Assembly: GCA_002455915.1 (NCBI GenBank)
Contig: DKLU01000040.1
Coordinates: 1 to 9,494, forward strand
DNA: 9,494 nucleotides
Direction: 5' to 3'
Origin: Chryseobacterium sp. UBA6632
Lineage (GTDB): Bacteria; Bacteroidota; Bacteroidia; Flavobacteriales; Weeksellaceae
Below the pieces are notes generated by a model. That model saw nothing but the letters and a program-made list of their open reading frames with translations, did not search any database and was not told where the DNA came from. Position numbers and translations under genes: made by a program. How positions within the stretch are numbered: the stretch's first letter is position 1; every line of letters begins with the position of its first letter. Shown one piece after another: positions 7,518 through 9,494 of the stretch.

Positions 7518-7533
7518 TTACGGTTTTCCGTAA
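7518..7533. promoter_or_regulatory. Perfect inverted repeat TTACGG-N4-CCGTAA, operator or hairpin
   Basis: Two 6-bp arms flank TTTT, 22 bp upstream of the candidate -7 element at 7489-7496, where a repressor or activator of the membrane-protein gene could bind. As RNA it would be a stable 6-bp hairpin, but it lies upstream of the proposed start of that transcript. Confidence 0.45.
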
Positions 7534-7542
7534 CACAATTCC

Positions 7543-7570
7543 TGTCCATTTGATGTCCATCGATGTCCAT
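7543..7570. repeat. Three TGTCCAT direct repeats at helical-turn spacing
   Basis: TGTCCAT occurs at 7543-7549, 7554-7560 and 7564-7570, with start-to-start distances of 11 and 10 bp, so all copies face the same side of the helix. They lie upstream of the palindrome at 7518-7533 and about 77-104 bp before the leftward gene start. An array like this typically binds a regulator cooperatively; the binder is unknown. Confidence 0.5.
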
Positions 7571-7617
7571 GTTTTGTCTAACCCTTGCCTGTCTGTATGC
7601 TCCATCTTTGCCATAAC

Positions 7618-7669
7618 AAAATCAGTGATAAACAAAACATTATAAAAACAAATTTACAAAACTGATTTT
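7618..7669 (+). ncRNA. 9-bp perfect inverted repeat in the leader (AAAATCAGT / ACTGATTTT)
   Basis: The arms at 7618-7626 and 7661-7669 pair perfectly around a 34-nt A-rich loop. It directly precedes the pseudoknot-like element, so it may be the first helix of one structured RNA. The strand is assumed from the downstream rightward gene. Confidence 0.4.
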
Positions 7670-7681
7670 AAAAACACCCGA

Positions 7682-7751
7682 AAAAACGGAGGTAAAACTC
7701 CGGGTTGGGAAGCAGATGTTTCTCCTCCGTTTTTGAAGGTTCACTTCCCAA
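7682..7751 (+). ncRNA. Pseudoknot-like structured RNA element in the leader of the small protein gene
   Basis: Stem 1 pairs AAAAACGGAGG (7682-7692) with CCTCCGTTTTT (7724-7734), 11 bp and perfect. Stem 2 pairs TTGGGAAG (7705-7712) with CTTCCCAA (7744-7751), 8 bp and perfect. The arms interleave (1, 2, 1', 2'), the topology of an H-type pseudoknot, with connecting segments of 12, 11 and 9 nt. Competing local pairings exist: CGGAG (7687-7691) with CTCCG (7698-7702), and GAAG (7735-7738) with CTTC (7744-7747), so the RNA could switch between folds. Stem 1 contains GGAGGT, a strong Shine-Dalgarno-like sequence that is occluded in the fold. Stem 1 alone could also act as a terminator, as it ends in five T. 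I recognise no known riboswitch class. Confidence 0.55.
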
Positions 7752-7771
7752 AAAATTTTAGAAGCGCTTCG

Positions 7772-7846
7772 AAATTTTAAACGTGTACAGCTTGCGATCA
7801 ATAGATCGTGAGAGGAAGAAAAACAATCTCAACTTCAAATTTTAAA
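7772..7846 (+). repeat. Direct repeat AAATTTTAAA preceded by CTTC(G)
   Basis: Identical 10-mers at 7772-7781 and 7837-7846 are each preceded by CTTC, with one extra G in the first copy. The second ends 4 nt before the small-protein ATG, so it overlaps the ribosome-binding region, where A/T-rich sequence is usual in Bacteroidota. A perfect palindrome GAAGCGCTTC (7761-7770) overlaps the first copy's CTTC. Confidence 0.4.
7791..7812 (+). ncRNA. 9-bp hairpin in the leader close to the small-protein start
   Basis: CTTGCGATC (7791-7799) pairs with GATCGTGAG (7804-7812) with two wobbles around the tetraloop AATA. It lies 38 nt before the ATG and has no T run after it, so it is not a terminator. It is probably part of the structured leader. 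Confidence 0.45.
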
Positions 7847-7850
7847 GGAA

Positions 7851-8036
7851 ATGATTCAATTTATATTAATGCTATTAGGTTTAGCATTTTCAAATAATAA
7901 CGCAAATACAGCAGCATGTCATAATAACCAAGATCCAGTAACGGTACAGAGCGGACCGAGTAATCCGGGATTAGGAGTAGATCCTGGGGGAAGTGATACG
8001 GGAGGAGATACAGGACAAATTCCACCAAAAAAATAA
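7851..8036 (+). CDS. Small probably exported protein (61 aa), unknown function; candidate signal pro-peptide
   Basis: The ATG at 7851 is the first usable start after an in-frame stop upstream, and AAAGGAA abuts it. Residues 2-13 (IQFILMLLGLAF) are strongly hydrophobic and look like a signal peptide core, although the usual basic N-terminus is missing. An Asn-rich stretch (14-20) and AACHNNQ with the only Cys (23) and His (24) follow. The tail (28-61) is rich in Gly, Pro, Asp, Ser and Thr, with DTGGDTGQ as a near-repeat, and ends PPKK; it is surely disordered. No family is recognised. It has a structured leader and its own terminator, and sits 64 nt before a TPR sensor kinase, so a secreted ligand or processed peptide for that kinase is plausible but unproven. 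It could instead be a small membrane peptide. Confidence 0.65.
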   Translation: MIQFILMLLGLAFSNNNANTAACHNNQDPVTVQSGPSNPGLGVDPGGSDTGGDTGQIPPKK

Positions 8037-8040
8037 TTAT

Positions 8041-8078
8041 AAAAACAACGAAAGAGGATTCTTTCGTTGTTTTTTTTT
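8041..8078 (+). terminator. Intrinsic terminator of the small protein gene
   Basis: Arms 8041-8055 and 8060-8074 form a perfect 15-bp stem around GGAT, and the T run reaches 8078. It starts 4 nt after the stop codon. Such strength separates the small gene's transcript from the kinase gene, and the short 61-aa reading frame gains support as a real expressed gene. Confidence 0.9.
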
Positions 8079-8085
8079 AATTTCG
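8078..8085 (+). promoter_or_regulatory. Candidate -7 promoter element (TAATTTCG) of the kinase gene
   Basis: TAATTTCG begins at the last T of the preceding terminator and ends 15 nt before the GTG start. It is the third copy of this 8-mer at a comparable distance from a gene start in this window, so terminator and promoter are packed end to end in 64 bp. Confidence 0.5.
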
Positions 8086-8100
8086 TTAAAACTAGTAACA

Positions 8101-9494
8101 GTGAGGTTTTATTATTTTATACTTTTTCTACTATTATTCTCTTGTACACAAAATAAAAAGCAAAAGGATAACCAATCGAACACAAATATCTATTACGATA
8201 AAGCATGGGATTTTAAGGATAAAAAAGTCACTGATAGCGCCGTAATCAACTTTTATAAAGCAAAAGATTTATTTCTTAAAAAGAATGATAGCGTTGGAGC
8301 TGGAAAGTGTTTAATCAACATTGGGATTATTCTAACAGAAAAGGGTGATTATTTTGGGGCTCAGGAAACTTCTCTAGATGCCACTAAATATTTCAATAAT
8401 AAAAATCCAGAAAACTATGATAACATAAGATCAAATTACAATAATTTGGGCATAGCATCATACAATTTAAAAGACTATGAAAATGCTATTAAATTTTATG
8501 ATTCTGCAATCAACTATTCTGGTAGTGATGTAGATATCCAAATATGTTTAAATAATAAAGCAAAAGCTTTACAGGATAATAAAAAATATAATGAGGCATT
8601 AATTATATATAACGATATTTTAAATAAAAGAAGTAAAAATAATATTGAATATGCCCGAGCAATTACTAATTTATCTAAAGCAAAATGGCTTCAAAATCCT
8701 TCATACAATCCAATTCCTGAATTTAGAAAAGCTCTCAACCTGAGATTAAAAGAAGAAGATATCTGGGGACAAAATTCTAGCTATGCTCATCTTTCCGACT
8801 ATTACATTAAAAATAACAAATTAGATTCGGCATTATTATATGCAAATAAAATGTATCGTGTTGCCAAGGAATTGAAAAGTCCTGACAATCAAATTGAAGC
8901 TTTACAAAAGCTAATCGTATCTGAAAACAATGATCAATCAAAAAAATACTTTCAAATCTATCAAAAACTTTATGACAGCATATCTATTTCAAGAAGCAAA
9001 GCTAAAAATCAGTTCGCGATAATTAGATATGATGTTGAAAAAATAAAAGCAAAAAACGCAGAAAATGAATTCGATATTTTATTGAGAAATATTATTCTTA
9101 CAGCTTTATCATTATCATTAATCGGCGGCATATTCTGGTATAGAAAAAGAAAAAAGAGACTTCAGCAGGAAAAAGAGCTCGAAGTCAAAAACACCCAACT
9201 GAAAATGTCTAAAAAAGTTCACGACGTAGTTGCCAATGGTATTTATCAGGTAATGACGAAAATTGAAAATCAGGAACATTTTGATAAAGATGAAGCACTG
9301 GATGAGTTGGAATATGTTTATGAAAAATCAAGAGACATTTCTTATGAAAAGAATGAAATTAAAGACACACAGCCTTTTGATGAAAAAATTTCCGCGCTTA
9401 TTGCTTCTTTCAAAAATGATACAGTAAACACTTATGTTGCCGGAAACGGAAAAAATATTTGGGAAAATTTACCTGCTTCTTCGAAAGATGAGGT
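8101..9494 (+). CDS. TPR-containing lipoprotein-type sensor histidine kinase, 3' end cut by window edge
   Basis: GTG at 8101 is the chosen start: no in-frame ATG occurs until deep in the TPR region, and GTG gives a perfect lipoprotein signal (RFYYFILFLLLFSC, lipobox LFSC, Cys15). About five TPR-like helical pairs follow (roughly residues 64-97, 108-141, 145-175, 183-214, 222-256), predicted to lie in the periplasm as a protein- or peptide-binding sensor. A coiled-coil-like stretch (about 296-329) leads to one membrane helix at 331-347 (IILTALSLSLIGGIFWY), then a basic RKRKKR stop. The DHp region shows KVHDVVANGIYQVM with phospho-acceptor His374, of the HisKA_3/NarL-DesK type found in flavobacterial TPR kinases. 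The 464 visible residues stop before the ATP-binding N and G boxes. Kinases of this type are usually followed by a LuxR-type response regulator, expected beyond the edge. The ligand is unknown; the upstream small exported protein is a candidate. Confidence 0.9.
   Translation, partial: MRFYYFILFLLLFSCTQNKKQKDNQSNTNIYYDKAWDFKDKKVTDSAVINFYKAKDLFLKKNDSVGAGKCLINIGIILTEKGDYFGAQETSLDATKYFNNKNPENYDNIRSNYNNLGIASYNLKDYENAIKFYDSAINYSGSDVDIQICLNNKAKALQDNKKYNEALIIYNDILNKRSKNNIEYARAITNLSKAKWLQNPSYNPIPEFRKALNLRLKEEDIWGQNSSYAHLSDYYIKNNKLDSALLYANKMYRVAKELKSPDNQIEALQKLIVSENNDQSKKYFQIYQKLYDSISISRSKAKNQFAIIRYDVEKIKAKNAENEFDILLRNIILTALSLSLIGGIFWYRKRKKRLQQEKELEVKNTQLKMSKKVHDVVANGIYQVMTKIENQEHFDKDEALDELEYVYEKSRDISYEKNEIKDTQPFDEKISALIASFKNDTVNTYVAGNGKNIWENLPASSKDE

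Larger units (their letters stand above)
7467..7850. other. Structured divergent intergenic region between membrane-protein gene and small exported protein gene
   Basis: This 384-bp gene-free stretch has two halves. The left half (7467-7615) is less AT-rich and carries operator-like repeats for the leftward gene. The right half (7616-7850) is packed with perfect inverted repeats (7618-7669, 7682-7751, 7791-7812) and looks like a structured RNA leader of the rightward small gene. No strong -7 element was found for the rightward transcript. CATCTTTG (7603-7610) matches seven of eight positions of TAnnTTTG, but its TTG lies only 15 bp upstream. Confidence 0.6.

Noticed and set aside
7486..7614. 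Minus-strand 42-codon ORF from ATG at 7614 to TAA at 7486 upstream of the membrane-protein gene
   Set aside because: Its product is oddly rich in Met and Trp for this genome, the frame runs through the TGTCCAT repeats and the palindrome, and no -7 element precedes it. Regulatory DNA explains the region better.
7713..7734. Possible leader peptide MFLLRF starting at the ATG in 7716-7718
   Set aside because: Six codons without a regulatory codon run; it is inside the stem-loop arms and most likely chance.
7682..7734. Simple bidirectional terminator formed by AAAAACGGAGG / CCTCCGTTTTT
   Set aside because: The 31-nt loop is long for a terminator and half of it pairs with a downstream 8-mer. No gene ends nearby on either strand. 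Kept only as an alternative to the pseudoknot.
7646..7780. Open plus-strand frame across the pseudoknot region
   Set aside because: It has no ATG, GTG or TTG start near its beginning, and the interleaved perfect stems explain the sequence better than coding. A TTG at 7705 after GGAGGT in another frame gives only an 18-codon peptide.
7908..7922. Lipobox at Cys23 of the small protein
   Set aside because: The residues before Cys are NTAA; the -3 position is Thr instead of Leu/Val/Ile and the hydrophobic core ends nine residues earlier, so lipidation is unlikely.
1..9494. CRISPR arrays, tRNA or rRNA genes, insertion sequences
   Set aside because: No regularly spaced long repeats, cloverleaf-like CCA ends, rRNA motifs or transposase-like reading frames were seen on either strand.

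Overview
The window looks like chromosomal DNA from a flavobacterium, most likely Chryseobacterium or a close relative in the Weeksellaceae. The grounds are AT-rich non-coding DNA, a SusC/RagA TonB-dependent receptor, a Flavobacteriia-style TPR histidine kinase, few Shine-Dalgarno sequences, and -7 elements resembling the Bacteroidota consensus TAnnTTTG. The genus is inferred from family resemblance and not proven.

Left part (1-3367): a nearly complete SusC-type outer-membrane transporter runs leftward off the edge; a SusD partner would be expected beyond it. Its 5' leader holds a long imperfect stem-loop. A 333-bp divergent intergenic region separates it from a rightward gene for a secreted PI-PLC-C1-like phospholipase (3368-4441), which ends in a strong intrinsic terminator. 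A 335-bp convergent gap follows, carrying short tandem motifs that look like degenerate intergenic repeats.

Centre (4777-7466, leftward): a secreted calcineurin-like metallophosphoesterase lies downstream of a gene for a single-pass membrane protein. The latter has an HTH-like N-terminal region and a C-terminal domain with two cysteines, and could be a membrane-bound regulator. The control region upstream of it has three direct repeats at helical-turn spacing and a perfect palindrome.

Right part (7467-9494, rightward): the 384-bp non-coding stretch 7467-7850 is unusually rich in perfect inverted repeats. Two of them (11 and 8 bp) interleave, giving an H-type pseudoknot topology. It leads into a 61-residue probably exported small protein with its own perfect terminator. 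After that, from a GTG start, comes a lipobox-containing TPR sensor histidine kinase, cut by the right edge before its ATPase domain.

Working together: the receptor, PI-PLC and phosphoesterase fit a loose theme of scavenging phosphorylated or lipid-derived substrates, but they are separate transcription units and the link is inference. The most interesting unit is the structured leader RNA, small exported protein and TPR kinase on the right, which could be a peptide-sensing pair. An identical 8-mer, TAATTTCG, lies 12-20 nt upstream of three starts and is probably the local -7 promoter element.
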